A stretch of DNA of 64,000 nucleotides. Origin: Ponticaulis sp. GTDB lineage: Bacteria; Pseudomonadota; Alphaproteobacteria; Caulobacterales; Hyphomonadaceae. Every line of letters starts with the position of its first letter. Within the stretch, counting starts at the first letter, position 1. Positions 8,258-16,869 of the stretch are shown in pieces. The stretch spans positions 172,932 through 236,931 of the forward strand of contig PBNO01000003.1 of NCBI GenBank assembly GCA_002723155.1, given 5' to 3'. A program made the translations under genes and the position numbers. The notes below the pieces were generated by a model. The model saw only the letters and a program-made list of their open reading frames with translations. It made no database searches and was not told the origin of the DNA.

Positions 8258-9820
8258 CTAGCCAGCGGCCTCGCATGAGAGTTCGCGGGCATAGTCGCGC
8301 AGATAGTCGTGGCCGGGATCAGGCGATGCCGCCTGGAGCGCCGTCGACATATAGGAACAGGCTGTTACGCGGTCGTCAGACGCATCAGCGATTTGTGCGG
8401 CCAGATACCAGTTATGCGTCAGTTCACCATTGAGATTGGCATTCCGGAGCGAACGGAGCGCCAGATCATTATACATCTTTGCGTCCTCAAGCTCATCAAG
8501 CTCCATATGAAGCAGGGCGAGGTTCGATAGGATGACATGCATCTGGTGAGGGCGCATCAAATCGACCTCCAGCTCGAGAATCTCTTCATACTCGGCAATA
8601 GCGCCGCGCCGGTCTCCAGCCGCACTGATCATGAGTGCAATCTGACACCGCGTGCGAAGCACTTCATGCTGCAATCCAAGCGCCATCTGCGCATCACGAA
8701 CCGCTTCCAGACGCGTGATCCAGGCAGCATAGTCTTCATCCTGAAAGTCGTCGGTCTGAGAAGCTTGAAGCCATTCATAATTGACCAGAAAGCTTTCTGT
8801 CCGCGCCCATATCTCGCTTTCACCAAGAGCTTCGGCCTCAGCCTCAACCGCACGAAGCGCATCAATTCGTCCCTGCAGCGGCGGCTGGGTGATGATTGAA
8901 GCATTCATCGCCACCGCAAGACGCTCTCGTTCGGAACCAAACTCAGCAGCTTCAGCGCGCGTGATATAGCTCTGCGCGAGCTCCATTTCGCCGTTGGCAT
9001 AATATAGCCGCGCAAGCTGGGTCAGCGCCAATGTGTCTTCAGATGATAACTGCACAATCTGACGATACGCCGAAACCGCCAGCTCCAGATTCCGGTCAAA
9101 GGCAAGCGCGCCGAGCTGGTGCAGATAGCCGATATACTCTTGAGGAGACAAAGTCGCGATCACACTGTCACGATTGGCGTTCAGCTCTTGAATCGCTGCA
9201 TCATAGCTCTGCGTACGAACCAGCGCCTCAACAGCGATATCTGTCGGCATGCCTCGTGTCTGGAGTTCATGAAATGCGCTGCGAATATTCACCCGGCTGA
9301 TTTCGCCATGGTAAGGCGCATCCGTCTCGCCTGCGAGAGCTGAGCCGGATGATCCACTGAACCAGAAAGCTGCCCCGCCTATCACGGCCACCACAAATGC
9401 CGCGATCCCGCCGAGAATGGCAGCCCGGTATCTGCGCGGCTCAGATTCAATCTCAGCGTCAGGAACAGCCTCATGGGCGCCCGGCGCAGTCTGATCCGGA
9501 TAGTCGAGGCGATACCCGCGCTTCGGAATCGTTTTTACGAGGCCATCATATCCGAAAGCCCGCAACTCACGTCTCAAAATCGAAATCGTACGATTTAACG
9601 CATCGTCACTTAGCGCGTTTCCGTCCCAGACTTCGTCAATGAATGTGTCCCGCGAAACCGCCTCGCCAGCATTATCCAGCAGCACTTGTAGCACTGCCAT
9701 CACGCGCGGCTCTATTTTAGATTGTTTTTTATTCGAGATGAGTCTATAGTTCGCAAAGTCGATGATCACATCACCGAGCCTTGTCGAGGCAAGCATGGGT
9801 GGCTTACGCAGTTCACTCAT
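8258..9820 (-). CDS. CadC/ToxR-like membrane-bound transcriptional regulator with TPR periplasmic domain
   Basis: A 520-residue one-component regulator. Residues 15-110 form an OmpR/PhoB-type winged helix (VLQVLLDNAGEAVSRDTFIDEVW and TISILRRELRAF, then KTIPKRGYRL). One transmembrane helix follows at about 134-155 (AILGGIAAFVVAVIGGAAFW). The rest, about 350 residues, is periplasmic and made of helical TPR-like repeats (LTQLARLYYANGEMELAQSY; LSNLALLHMELDELEDAKMY). This architecture resembles CadC/ToxR, where the outer domain senses pH or small molecules. It is transcribed toward the carbonic anhydrase gene, so acid/CO2 response is a plausible but unproven role. A TGGTCA-AAA-TGACCA dyad lies upstream. 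Confidence 0.82.
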   Translation of the reverse strand: MSELRKPPMLASTRLGDVIIDFANYRLISNKKQSKIEPRVMAVLQVLLDNAGEAVSRDTFIDEVWDGNALSDDALNRTISILRRELRAFGYDGLVKTIPKRGYRLDYPDQTAPGAHEAVPDAEIESEPRRYRAAILGGIAAFVVAVIGGAAFWFSGSSGSALAGETDAPYHGEISRVNIRSAFHELQTRGMPTDIAVEALVRTQSYDAAIQELNANRDSVIATLSPQEYIGYLHQLGALAFDRNLELAVSAYRQIVQLSSEDTLALTQLARLYYANGEMELAQSYITRAEAAEFGSERERLAVAMNASIITQPPLQGRIDALRAVEAEAEALGESEIWARTESFLVNYEWLQASQTDDFQDEDYAAWITRLEAVRDAQMALGLQHEVLRTRCQIALMISAAGDRRGAIAEYEEILELEVDLMRPHQMHVILSNLALLHMELDELEDAKMYNDLALRSLRNANLNGELTHNWYLAAQIADASDDRVTACSYMSTALQAASPDPGHDYLRDYARELSCEAAG

Positions 9821-9890
9821 AGCAAATAGAACTCAAATCGTTTTCTAAAATCGGTTGTGAGGTTTCCGAAATATCGACGCCCCCGTCAAT

Positions 9891-9905
9891 TGGTCAAAAT
9901 GACCA
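9891..9905. promoter_or_regulatory. Palindromic site upstream of CadC-like regulator
   Basis: TGGTCA at 9891-9896 and TGACCA at 9900-9905 flank an AAA centre, giving a perfect 15-base dyad. It lies 71 bases upstream of the regulator ATG and about 105 bases upstream of the divergent small gene at 10011, so one bound protein could control both. Confidence 0.35.
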
Positions 9906-10010
9906 TAACACAGCTCTCCCCAGAGAATAATCAGGAAATCATCAGCTTATCATCAGGACAAGTATGCTGAAATTACGGCATTTATCCTCTTATACACGGT
10001 AAGGGACACG

Positions 10011-10205
10011 ATGTCGGGTTTGCGGGAACTAGAACGTCAGGATGAAGAACGCGCGCTGTTAATGCTCGTCATGCACGTCGAGAGTATGTCGAAAGACCTC
10101 TATGGCGACGACGCTGAGATCATCAAACCGCTCAAACACTTCAAACATTCCCTGATTCAGGAATTGGTCGACGGCGACCACTCAACCTTCGGCGTTGATA
10201 AATAG
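10011..10205 (+). CDS. Small hypothetical protein (64 aa)
   Basis: A 64-residue acidic, helical, soluble protein with no recognised domain. The start ATG has AAGG 8-10 bases upstream (GGTAAGGGACACG). The sequence is charged and looks like a small adaptor (RELERQDEERALLMLVMHVESM; FKHSLIQELVDGDHSTFG). It is followed within 20 bases by a strong intrinsic terminator, which supports a genuine monocistronic gene. Confidence 0.68.
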   Translation: MSGLRELERQDEERALLMLVMHVESMSKDLYGDDAEIIKPLKHFKHSLIQELVDGDHSTFGVDK

Positions 10206-10225
10206 CCGAACGCTCAGAACTGAAA

Positions 10226-10256
10226 ATCCCGGGACGCTGTCCCGGGATCTTTTTTT
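10226..10256 (+). terminator. Intrinsic terminator after small gene
   Basis: A 10-bp perfect stem, ATCCCGGGAC at 10226-10235 and GTCCCGGGAT at 10239-10248, closes a GCT loop. It is followed by CTTTTTTT. It ends the transcript of the 64-residue gene and separates it from the convergent PQQ dehydrogenase gene. Confidence 0.92.
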
Positions 10257-10277
10257 GTGCCGCTGATGGATGCCCCG

Positions 10278-11429
10278 TTATTCGCTTGGGACGATCCGGT
10301 AAACTCCGCCATCAATCTCATCTGTCGTGACATAGAGATACCCGTCAGGCCCCTGCACGATCTGGCGGAAACGCGCACCAAACTCTTCGAACAATGCTTC
10401 TTCACCTACGACCTCACCTGCATCGTTGAGATCGACGCGCTGGACTTTTGATCCTGCCAGAGCTGCTGCGAAGAGATCACCCTTCCAGTCCGGATAAACA
10501 TCACCGGTGTAAAGCTCCAGCCCGCCCGGCGCGATAGACGGCACCCAGACCAGCATAGGCTGCTCCATACCAGGCGCTTCAGTCTGCGTTGTGATGATCG
10601 AGCCGTCATAGTTTACGCCATAGGTAATAGCTGGCCAGCCATAGTTCGCACCAGCGATTTCGATATTGATCTCGTCGCCGCCCATCGGGCCGTGTTCCAT
10701 GGAAAATATACGGCCCGTGTCCTCATCGAGGACGATGCCCTGAACATTGCGGTGGCCGTAGGACCAGACGTGCGGCAGGCCATCAGCGCCGTCAGCAAAC
10801 GGGTTGTCTGGTGGGACCGAGCCATCAGGGTTCATGCGCACAATCGTGCCGAGATCGCTCATCGGGTCCTGCGCATCCTGCATATAGCGGAAGCCCTCAC
10901 CCAGTGTGAGCATCAGCGTGCCATCCGGCAGAGGCAGCATCCGTCCGCCATAGTGTGCAGGCGTTGCGCGCATATCGTTGACCACGAAAATGTCGGCGCC
11001 GTCTTCAAACGTCAGACCATCTTCGCTGAGACGTGCGCGAAAAACCGCTGTACCGTTCGCTTCGGAAGAGCCTTTGGCATAGCTGACATAGACAATGCGG
11101 TTTGAGGCAAAATCGAGATCAAGCACGACATCGAACATACCGCCCTGACCGGCGACGAACGCGTCTGGTGCATTGGCAATCTCAACGCCTGACGTCGCGC
11201 CCGGGGCCACATAGCTCACACGCCCATCACGTTCAGATACCAGCATGCCGCCTTCCGGCAGAAAAGCGACACCCCACGGCATGTCAAACCCTTCAGCGAC
11301 GAGTTCAAGCTCATAGCTCGTTGCAGATGTAACGTTTTCGGTTGGCGCCGGGCCGGTGTCTTCTGCGGCGCAGGCACTCATCAGCAAAGCCAGTGTGAGC
11401 GCGCTGGTGGTCAGCAATGTGTTGGACAT
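10278..11429 (-). CDS. PQQ-dependent aldose sugar dehydrogenase-like lipoprotein
   Basis: A 383-residue periplasmic or membrane-anchored oxidoreductase of the soluble glucose dehydrogenase (Yli/Asd) type. It oxidises sugars or similar alcohols with pyrroloquinoline quinone. The signal sequence ends in the lipobox LMSAC (Cys20). The six-bladed beta-propeller shows MPWGVAFLPEGGMLVSERDGRV, then PAHYGGRMLPLPDGTLMLTLGEG with the likely catalytic His. VWSYGHRNVQGIVLDEDTG, EHGPMGGDEINIE and the late RFRQIVQGPDGYLYVTTDE are all family landmarks. No PQQ biosynthesis genes are in this window. The true substrate is unknown. Confidence 0.88.
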   Translation of the reverse strand: MSNTLLTTSALTLALLMSACAAEDTGPAPTENVTSATSYELELVAEGFDMPWGVAFLPEGGMLVSERDGRVSYVAPGATSGVEIANAPDAFVAGQGGMFDVVLDLDFASNRIVYVSYAKGSSEANGTAVFRARLSEDGLTFEDGADIFVVNDMRATPAHYGGRMLPLPDGTLMLTLGEGFRYMQDAQDPMSDLGTIVRMNPDGSVPPDNPFADGADGLPHVWSYGHRNVQGIVLDEDTGRIFSMEHGPMGGDEINIEIAGANYGWPAITYGVNYDGSIITTQTEAPGMEQPMLVWVPSIAPGGLELYTGDVYPDWKGDLFAAALAGSKVQRVDLNDAGEVVGEEALFEEFGARFRQIVQGPDGYLYVTTDEIDGGVYRIVPSE

Positions 11430-11616
11430 AAGAATCTCCCTTTGCGCGCAATCTAGCCCATCTTGCAGAAAAAGGGAGCGCTCCTAAATTGCAATTCCGG
11501 AGCCCTGCTCCGCACGAGGCGTTTCGTTCCTTTGCTGGTCCGGATGACGTTTCCTGACCGGCGAGACCATCGCCTCTTTGTCAGTGAGTGTCAGACTGGA
11601 AGGAAAGGAAACTGTT

Positions 11617-11850
11617 ATGACAAAACTCATCACGACATTCGTTTCTGCCATGGCTCTTGCCTGCGCACCGGCCTTCGCCCAAAGCGACGCGCCTGAAGAC
11701 CGCACGACGGAAAAGTCAGTTGTAGAAACTGCCATTGAGGCATCTGTGAACGCGCTCGATAAAGCGGCGATTCTGGCAAAGGCCGAGCAGCTTCAGCAGA
11801 CAGACACACCGCAAAGCGAACCGGCTGACGCTGAGAAATCAGAGAGCTAA
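11617..11850 (+). CDS. Small exported hypothetical protein (77 aa)
   Basis: The start chosen is ATG at 11617, preceded by GGAAGGAAAGGAA, rather than an in-frame start 39 bases upstream. It gives a clean signal peptide (MTKLITTFVSAMALACAPAFA) cleaved before QSDAPED. The mature part is about 55 residues, acidic and helical, without known domain. It is followed at 132 bases by another small exported protein on the same strand. The two may be functionally linked, but no family is recognised. Confidence 0.62.
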   Translation: MTKLITTFVSAMALACAPAFAQSDAPEDRTTEKSVVETAIEASVNALDKAAILAKAEQLQQTDTPQSEPADAEKSES

Positions 11851-11982
11851 TAGCACGACGCGGCGCGCCGGGTCCTGCTCTGCGCGCCCGCACGCCACAT
11901 GAAATCTGCGTTATTTTCGAAACCTTGCGCGTCTCAACCCGTTCTCTTGTCATCGATGAACACAAACAGAAAGGACAGCATT

Positions 11983-12498
11983 ATGAAAACGCTCATGACC
12001 TGCGCTGTCTCAGCGCTTGCTCTTTCTACCCTCCCCGCACACGCGGATGTATCAGGCCCGGAGGCCGTAGCGCAGCTCAACGAGATGCAGCTAGCTCACC
12101 TGAATGGTGAAGGCCTTGCCCCTGTAGAGACAGACAGCATTCAGACTGGCGACACCGAAGCGCTTCTCGAACCGGTTTCTGCCATTACCAAGGATATGTT
12201 TCTGAGCGCAGAGACGATCTCTGCCGAACCAGCGCCGCGCCCGGACAAAGTCCCAATGAATGATGTGCAGAGCGCTGACGCCGGAACCGAGACAAAGCCC
12301 GAGCCCTTTTACGAAGTGTTCGAACCGGCAACGACACACCCTGAAATCTATTCTCTGATGGAACAGGAAAGCCTCGTCATGACTTCGTCCGAGGCGCAAA
12401 AACCTGACCGTTTCGAAGCTGACACCGGCTATGGCGGTATCTTCTATGAGAGCGAGGAAGACGTCTCGCGTGACGCAATCCTGACGCCGGAAGAATAA
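11983..12498 (+). CDS. Exported hypothetical acidic protein (171 aa)
   Basis: The start chosen is ATG at 11983, with AAAGGA 7 bases upstream. The longer frame from 11899 would bury the signal peptide. The signal MKTLMTCAVSALALSTLPAHA is followed by an acidic, Pro/Glu-rich, largely disordered mature region without cysteines. There is no recognised domain. The end has a GYGGIFYESEEDV patch. It probably resides in the periplasm or is secreted. A pair of hairpins follows (12518-12571). Confidence 0.65.
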   Translation: MKTLMTCAVSALALSTLPAHADVSGPEAVAQLNEMQLAHLNGEGLAPVETDSIQTGDTEALLEPVSAITKDMFLSAETISAEPAPRPDKVPMNDVQSADAGTETKPEPFYEVFEPATTHPEIYSLMEQESLVMTSSEAQKPDRFEADTGYGGIFYESEEDVSRDAILTPEE

Positions 12499-12517
12499 TA
12501 CTCTCAGAAACGAAAAA

Positions 12518-12571
12518 GGGGGAAGCAGCTGCTTCCCCCCTCCCCGTAGGAGCGCTGTTATCTTCAGCGCT
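12518..12571. terminator. Two adjacent hairpins between convergent genes
   Basis: The first hairpin is a perfect palindrome with 11-base arms, GGGGGAAGCAG at 12518-12528 and its complement at 12529-12539. The second pairs AGCGCTG (12551-12557) with CAGCGCT (12565-12571). They lie between the convergent exported-protein gene and the TonB receptor gene. T-tracts are short, so termination is inferred from position and stem strength. Confidence 0.5.
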
Positions 12572-12591
12572 TTCCCCCCTAGCTCAAACCT

Positions 12592-15444
12592 CTACCAGGT
12601 CCGCGCGACGGTAATACCGTATGTGCGTGGCTCTGTGAGGAACACGTTGGTGAACAGACCGGACGAGTCATCGGTCAGGTAGCTACCTGTAATGACTTCT
12701 TCGTCCATCACGTTCTTGCCGAACAGCTCAACGTAAACGCCCATCTCATCATTGGTGAAACGAACTGACAGGTTCACGTTATCCCAGCTGTCGAGACGGT
12801 CGTGACCGGTATTCCAGACGCGAGAGAATGTCTCGCCCTGATAATAATAGTCACCGCGGAAGCTCGCATCCCAACCCTGGAAAATATCGTCAACGATGTA
12901 CTCGCCGCTAATATTCAGTGTCATGTCAGGTGTGCCCGGAAGCTCGTTGCCGGACAGGTCCGCTTCGAAGCCCTCAAACGGTGTGAAAGCACCAGCTGGC
13001 AGCAGCGGGTTGAACACGCCTTCAAGGCCGACAAAGCTGCCAAGGCAGAGGCCGCCAGTTGATCCCGGTGCGAGTGCACCCGCCTGGATAGCGCCGAGAA
13101 TGGTCGCATAACCAGCCGCAGACACCACACAGTTAGAGTATGTTTGCGGGTTTTTGATCACGACGAAATTCTGGTCGCCATTGGTACGGTTCAGAACGTC
13201 AATCGCTGAAGAATTCTGGATTTCTGTATCGAGAAGACCGAGGTTTGCCGCCAGAACAAAATTGTCTGTGACATTCCACATTGTCTCGAGTTCGAGACCC
13301 TGAATTTCCGCGTCGATGTTGAAGTTCGCAGATGTCCGGTTGACGATCTGCGTCATCTGATAGCCCTCATAATCATAATAGAAGGCTGTCGCGTTCAGCT
13401 GCAGCGCCCCGTCCATGAGGGTGTTCTTCGTACCGATTTCGTAAGAGTTCACGAATTCCGGATCGAAGACCTGTGGGAATGCGCTCTGGTTTCCGGATGG
13501 CTGAGGCGGGTTGATGCCGCCGCCCTTATAGCCGCGGGAATAGAAGGCATAGATCAGCGTATCATCTGTGAAGTCGAAGTCAGGTGACCAGTCGAGACCA
13601 ATACGGCCCGTCACTTCTTCAAACTCACGTACGTAAATGCCATCCGGCTCCTCTGCCGTAGGTGTCGGCTCGAACGGGTCGGAAATCACATTTGTAGGTG
13701 TAAAGAAGTACTGCGCGATGTTTTCCTGCGTCTTCTCATCGCTTGTGTAGCGAAGGCCGACAGTCAGCTGCAGATTGTCCATCAGGTCGATATAGCTCTC
13801 ACCGAACACAGCAAACGAGCTGAGATCATATGGCGAGATAGAGCGGTAATAGTTGCGACCTGTCGCATCCAGATTGCTCAGAACCGAACCCTGGCCATTG
13901 CCAGACGTATCAAGCGGTGTCGGACCACCAAAGATCGCGCCACCCAGTGCATTGTTCAGCTGGGCAACAGCTGTCAGCGAGTTGGAGAACACGTAATAGC
14001 TTGCTGGAATCGTCTCGGCTTCGTTTGCCTCGAAGTCCACCATGATGGCACCGAGGTTGAAGTTGAATCGCCCATCAAAATCAGACTGCAAACGCAATTC
14101 GTGCGTTGTCTGGGACGTCTCGCTACCGGACAGGTCATAGCTGCGAAGAGAATTCGCTGTGCCAAGCTGCGGGTCTGTGACCGTGCCACCCGGGAAGAGC
14201 GTCTGGTAGAGGAACTCCGCTGTCAGCGGGTCACCGACCAGATTCACAAGGCCAAAGCCTGCATTCGTGTTGTAGTCGATAGAAGGAATGAGCTTGTTAT
14301 AGTCTTCCTCAGAAACGATGTTCGACTCGTTATGGCTGCCCAGATAGGTCAGCGTCAGGCTGTCCGTGAGGTCATACTCAGCCTGCCATGTATAAAGCGT
14401 CTGGTCAGCGCGATAGTCAGGGTCGATGAACGACTCGATCTCACGCAGATTAGGGTTGAGCGGATCGGTTGCCGCATTGCCATCCAGAAGGCCGGCCAGG
14501 ATCGCCAGACCACCACCAAGCGATGCAGCTGTGTTCAGACGGTCATATGACTCGCTGAGCGGCGCTTCCTGACAGCCAATGGATGTATAAATCTGATCGG
14601 CCTGACCAATTGGAATGCCGGCATAGGACGTCATGAACGGGTCCTGATCGCAGAGCTGCTTGCCCGAACGCAGACGCGTGTCGTCCTCTACGAAATTCTC
14701 ATACATGAAATAGCCGCGCAGGCTGTCAGTCGGCTCCCAGGCGAGCGTTGCGCGGATGGAGTTGATATCACGGTCATCAATGTCGTTGCCGGTCACCGTA
14801 TTGGTGGCAAAACCGTCCCGCTCAAGGTGCGCCCCCGCGACCCGAAGCGCTGCTGTCTCGCCGATCGGAATGTTGATCATGCCTTCGGCGCGCAGCGTCG
14901 CATAATTGCCCATCGTCACCTGAAGATGGCCCTGCCATTCTTCGAGCACAGGTTTCGCCGTGATGACGTTCACAACGCCGCCCGTCGCGTTCCGGCCATA
15001 GAGCGTGCCCTGCGGGCCACGAAGTGTCTCTACGCGCTCAACGTCATAGAATTCAGATTCAAAAAGACGGTTCGCAGTGAGCGGCACATCGTTCTGGTGA
15101 ACGCCCACACCGCTATCGCCGGATGTCGCCACTAGGTCAGAACCAACACCGCGAATACGGAAGTTTGCGCCTGTGAAATTGCCCTTGGTGAAGGTCACGT
15201 TCGGAATGGTTCGGACAAGGTCCGGACCACCGGCAAGCTGAAGCCTGTCCAGCGCTTCTTCGTTAAACGCCGAAACGGCGATCGGAACGTCCTGAATGGA
15301 TTCTGCTGTTTTCTGGGTCGTCACCGTGATCGTCTGATAGCGACGTTCACTTTCCTGCGCTGTTGCTGTCCCCGCAACTGATGTATACGCGAATACTGAA
15401 GCGCCTAAAAAAAGCGCGCACTTTACCTGTGATCTAAGACTCAT
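12592..15444 (-). CDS. TonB-dependent outer-membrane receptor (large)
   Basis: A 950-residue ligand-gated outer-membrane channel powered by TonB. The signal peptide is residues 1-29. The TonB box region is TITVTTQKTAESIQDVPIAV, and the plug domain contains FRIRGVGSDLV and the RGPQGTLYGRNATGGVVNVIT signature. The remaining 700 residues are a 22-strand barrel ending in PRTYGITVARTW. It resembles the IroE/FyuA-like or carbohydrate receptors common in Caulobacterales and Sphingomonadales; the ligand cannot be assigned. The 5' region has a GTTGCCC/GGGCAAC inverted repeat. No transporter genes adjoin it, unlike in siderophore loci. Confidence 0.9.
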   Translation of the reverse strand: MSLRSQVKCALFLGASVFAYTSVAGTATAQESERRYQTITVTTQKTAESIQDVPIAVSAFNEEALDRLQLAGGPDLVRTIPNVTFTKGNFTGANFRIRGVGSDLVATSGDSGVGVHQNDVPLTANRLFESEFYDVERVETLRGPQGTLYGRNATGGVVNVITAKPVLEEWQGHLQVTMGNYATLRAEGMINIPIGETAALRVAGAHLERDGFATNTVTGNDIDDRDINSIRATLAWEPTDSLRGYFMYENFVEDDTRLRSGKQLCDQDPFMTSYAGIPIGQADQIYTSIGCQEAPLSESYDRLNTAASLGGGLAILAGLLDGNAATDPLNPNLREIESFIDPDYRADQTLYTWQAEYDLTDSLTLTYLGSHNESNIVSEEDYNKLIPSIDYNTNAGFGLVNLVGDPLTAEFLYQTLFPGGTVTDPQLGTANSLRSYDLSGSETSQTTHELRLQSDFDGRFNFNLGAIMVDFEANEAETIPASYYVFSNSLTAVAQLNNALGGAIFGGPTPLDTSGNGQGSVLSNLDATGRNYYRSISPYDLSSFAVFGESYIDLMDNLQLTVGLRYTSDEKTQENIAQYFFTPTNVISDPFEPTPTAEEPDGIYVREFEEVTGRIGLDWSPDFDFTDDTLIYAFYSRGYKGGGINPPQPSGNQSAFPQVFDPEFVNSYEIGTKNTLMDGALQLNATAFYYDYEGYQMTQIVNRTSANFNIDAEIQGLELETMWNVTDNFVLAANLGLLDTEIQNSSAIDVLNRTNGDQNFVVIKNPQTYSNCVVSAAGYATILGAIQAGALAPGSTGGLCLGSFVGLEGVFNPLLPAGAFTPFEGFEADLSGNELPGTPDMTLNISGEYIVDDIFQGWDASFRGDYYYQGETFSRVWNTGHDRLDSWDNVNLSVRFTNDEMGVYVELFGKNVMDEEVITGSYLTDDSSGLFTNVFLTEPRTYGITVARTW

Positions 15445-15468
15445 GCCTGATCTCCTCCCTAATCATGT

Positions 15469-15499
15469 GTTGCCCTCATTTATTTTTAGTCGGGGCAAC
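15469..15499 (-). promoter_or_regulatory. Inverted repeat in the leader of the TonB receptor gene
   Basis: GTTGCCC at 15469-15475 and GGGCAAC at 15493-15499 form a perfect 7-bp inverted repeat around a 17-base AT-rich loop. It lies 25-55 bases upstream of the receptor ATG. It could be an operator or an mRNA leader hairpin. No known riboswitch consensus is seen. Confidence 0.28.
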
Positions 15500-15672
15500 T
15501 ACAGTGCCTGCGAAGTTACCAACGCAGACGAGATAAAGACAGACAACGCCCAACTCACAAAAATGTCAATGAAGGCAAAGTTTACGTGCACGAGAACTTC
15601 AACTGTCGAAAATCCAGTTAAAGAGATACCCCCACTTCCTTTCCGTAACCCTCCAGTCAACACGGTGTTTTC

Positions 15673-16401
15673 ATGACCCAGTCAGCCGCAGTCGTTTTGT
15701 TTTCCGGTGGACAGGACTCCACTGTTTGCCTTGCCTGGGCGCTCAAAAATTTTAACCAGGTTTCGACAGTCGGGTTTGATTACGGCCAGCGTCATCGAAT
15801 CGAACTGGAGTGTCGTCAGCATGTCCTGAGCGCCATGCGAGACTGCAACACGGTGGAAACCGGCCATCTGGGCGATGACGCGCTTCTGGACCTTAGCGTG
15901 CTTGGGCAAATTTCAGAGACGTCGCTCACCAGCGAGGCGGAAATCACCATGTCCGAACAGGGCCTGCCGTCCACCTTTGTGCCGGGCCGGAACCTCATCT
16001 TCCTGACGCTGGCGAGCGCTGTGGCGTGGCGCCGGAATGCAGACATTCTTGTCGGCGGTATGTGTGAGACAGACTATTCCGGATATCCTGATTGCCGCCG
16101 CACCACGCTGGACGCCCAACAACAGGCTTTAGCGCTCGGCATGGAGCGGGATTTCCGCGTCGACACACCTCTTATGTACAAAACAAAAGCCGATACATTT
16201 GCCATGGCTAAAGCGCTGGGCGGAAATGACCTGGTCGAGCTTATTGTCGAACATACTCATACCTGTTATCTGGGCGACCGCTCGGCGCGGCATGACTGGG
16301 GCTATGGATGTGGAACCTGTCCGGCCTGTGAACTGCGCGCCAATGGATGGGATGTCTGGCAGGCTGCCGGGTGCCCGGAAGATACGACAGGCCTCGCCTG
16401 A
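15673..16401 (+). CDS. queC: 7-cyano-7-deazaguanine synthase
   Basis: QueC converts 7-carboxy-7-deazaguanine to preQ0 with ATP and ammonia, a step of queuosine biosynthesis for tRNA wobble positions. The 242-residue protein shows the PP-loop SGGQDST (11-17), FDYGQRHRIEL, the FVPGRNLIFLTLA segment, GMCETDYSGYPDCR and a C-terminal zinc site with CGTCPAC. Length is typical (about 230). queD follows after 25 bases, giving a small que operon; queE is not in this window. No preQ1 aptamer could be recognised upstream. Confidence 0.95.
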   Translation: MTQSAAVVLFSGGQDSTVCLAWALKNFNQVSTVGFDYGQRHRIELECRQHVLSAMRDCNTVETGHLGDDALLDLSVLGQISETSLTSEAEITMSEQGLPSTFVPGRNLIFLTLASAVAWRRNADILVGGMCETDYSGYPDCRRTTLDAQQQALALGMERDFRVDTPLMYKTKADTFAMAKALGGNDLVELIVEHTHTCYLGDRSARHDWGYGCGTCPACELRANGWDVWQAAGCPEDTTGLA

Positions 16402-16425
16402 CAGACTGCAAACTGGAATAAAGAC

Positions 16426-16863
16426 GTGACGTCGAACCCAACCAAGCCGGCAACTGACACCGGCGCCGCAAAGCCAAGCCTTGCCGGGCGCACTTTCGAA
16501 GTGACGCGCGCAGGTAATTTTGAAGCGGCTCACCATCTTGCGCCAAAGGATCCTGACCATCCTTATGGCAAGCTGCACGGACACTCATTCCGTGTCGAGA
16601 TCGGTGTATCTGGTGTTGTGAAACAGGGCGAAGACTGGGTCGCTGACTTTGCCCAGCTGGGCAACGTGCTGGCGAAAGTCACAGGCGAGCTTGACCACTC
16701 TTACCTGAATGAGATTCCGGGCCTGGAACTTCCAACGCTTGAGCGTCTGTGTGTCTGGATTGCAGAGCGTGTTGCAGAAGACCTGCCGCGCCTGACGCGC
16801 GTGAGTGTGTCCCGACCGAGCCTCTCCGAGACATGCACGTTGAGGCTCGACGGGGAAAGCTAA
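16426..16863 (+). CDS. queD: 6-carboxytetrahydropterin synthase-like (QueD), catalytic Cys replaced
   Basis: QueD makes 6-carboxy-tetrahydropterin from dihydroneopterin triphosphate, the step before QueE and QueC. The 145-residue product starts at GTG 16426. The zinc histidines are present: FEAAHHL (34-38) and LHGHSF (50-55). The catalytic cysteine of the usual CxxxHGH motif is replaced by Tyr47 in PYGKLHGH. The DFAQLGN, LDHSYLNEIPGLELPTLE and late Glu/Cys segment (SLSETCTLRL) are conserved. The position after queC supports a queuosine role, but the missing cysteine leaves activity uncertain; a related pterin enzyme is possible. Confidence 0.85.
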   Translation: MTSNPTKPATDTGAAKPSLAGRTFEVTRAGNFEAAHHLAPKDPDHPYGKLHGHSFRVEIGVSGVVKQGEDWVADFAQLGNVLAKVTGELDHSYLNEIPGLELPTLERLCVWIAERVAEDLPRLTRVSVSRPSLSETCTLRLDGES

Positions 16864-16869
16864 GCGGGC

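Noticed and set aside
15600-15672. Possible preQ1 riboswitch before queC
   Set aside because: No match to the preQ1-I or preQ1-II aptamer consensus could be seen; the sequence is only locally C-rich.
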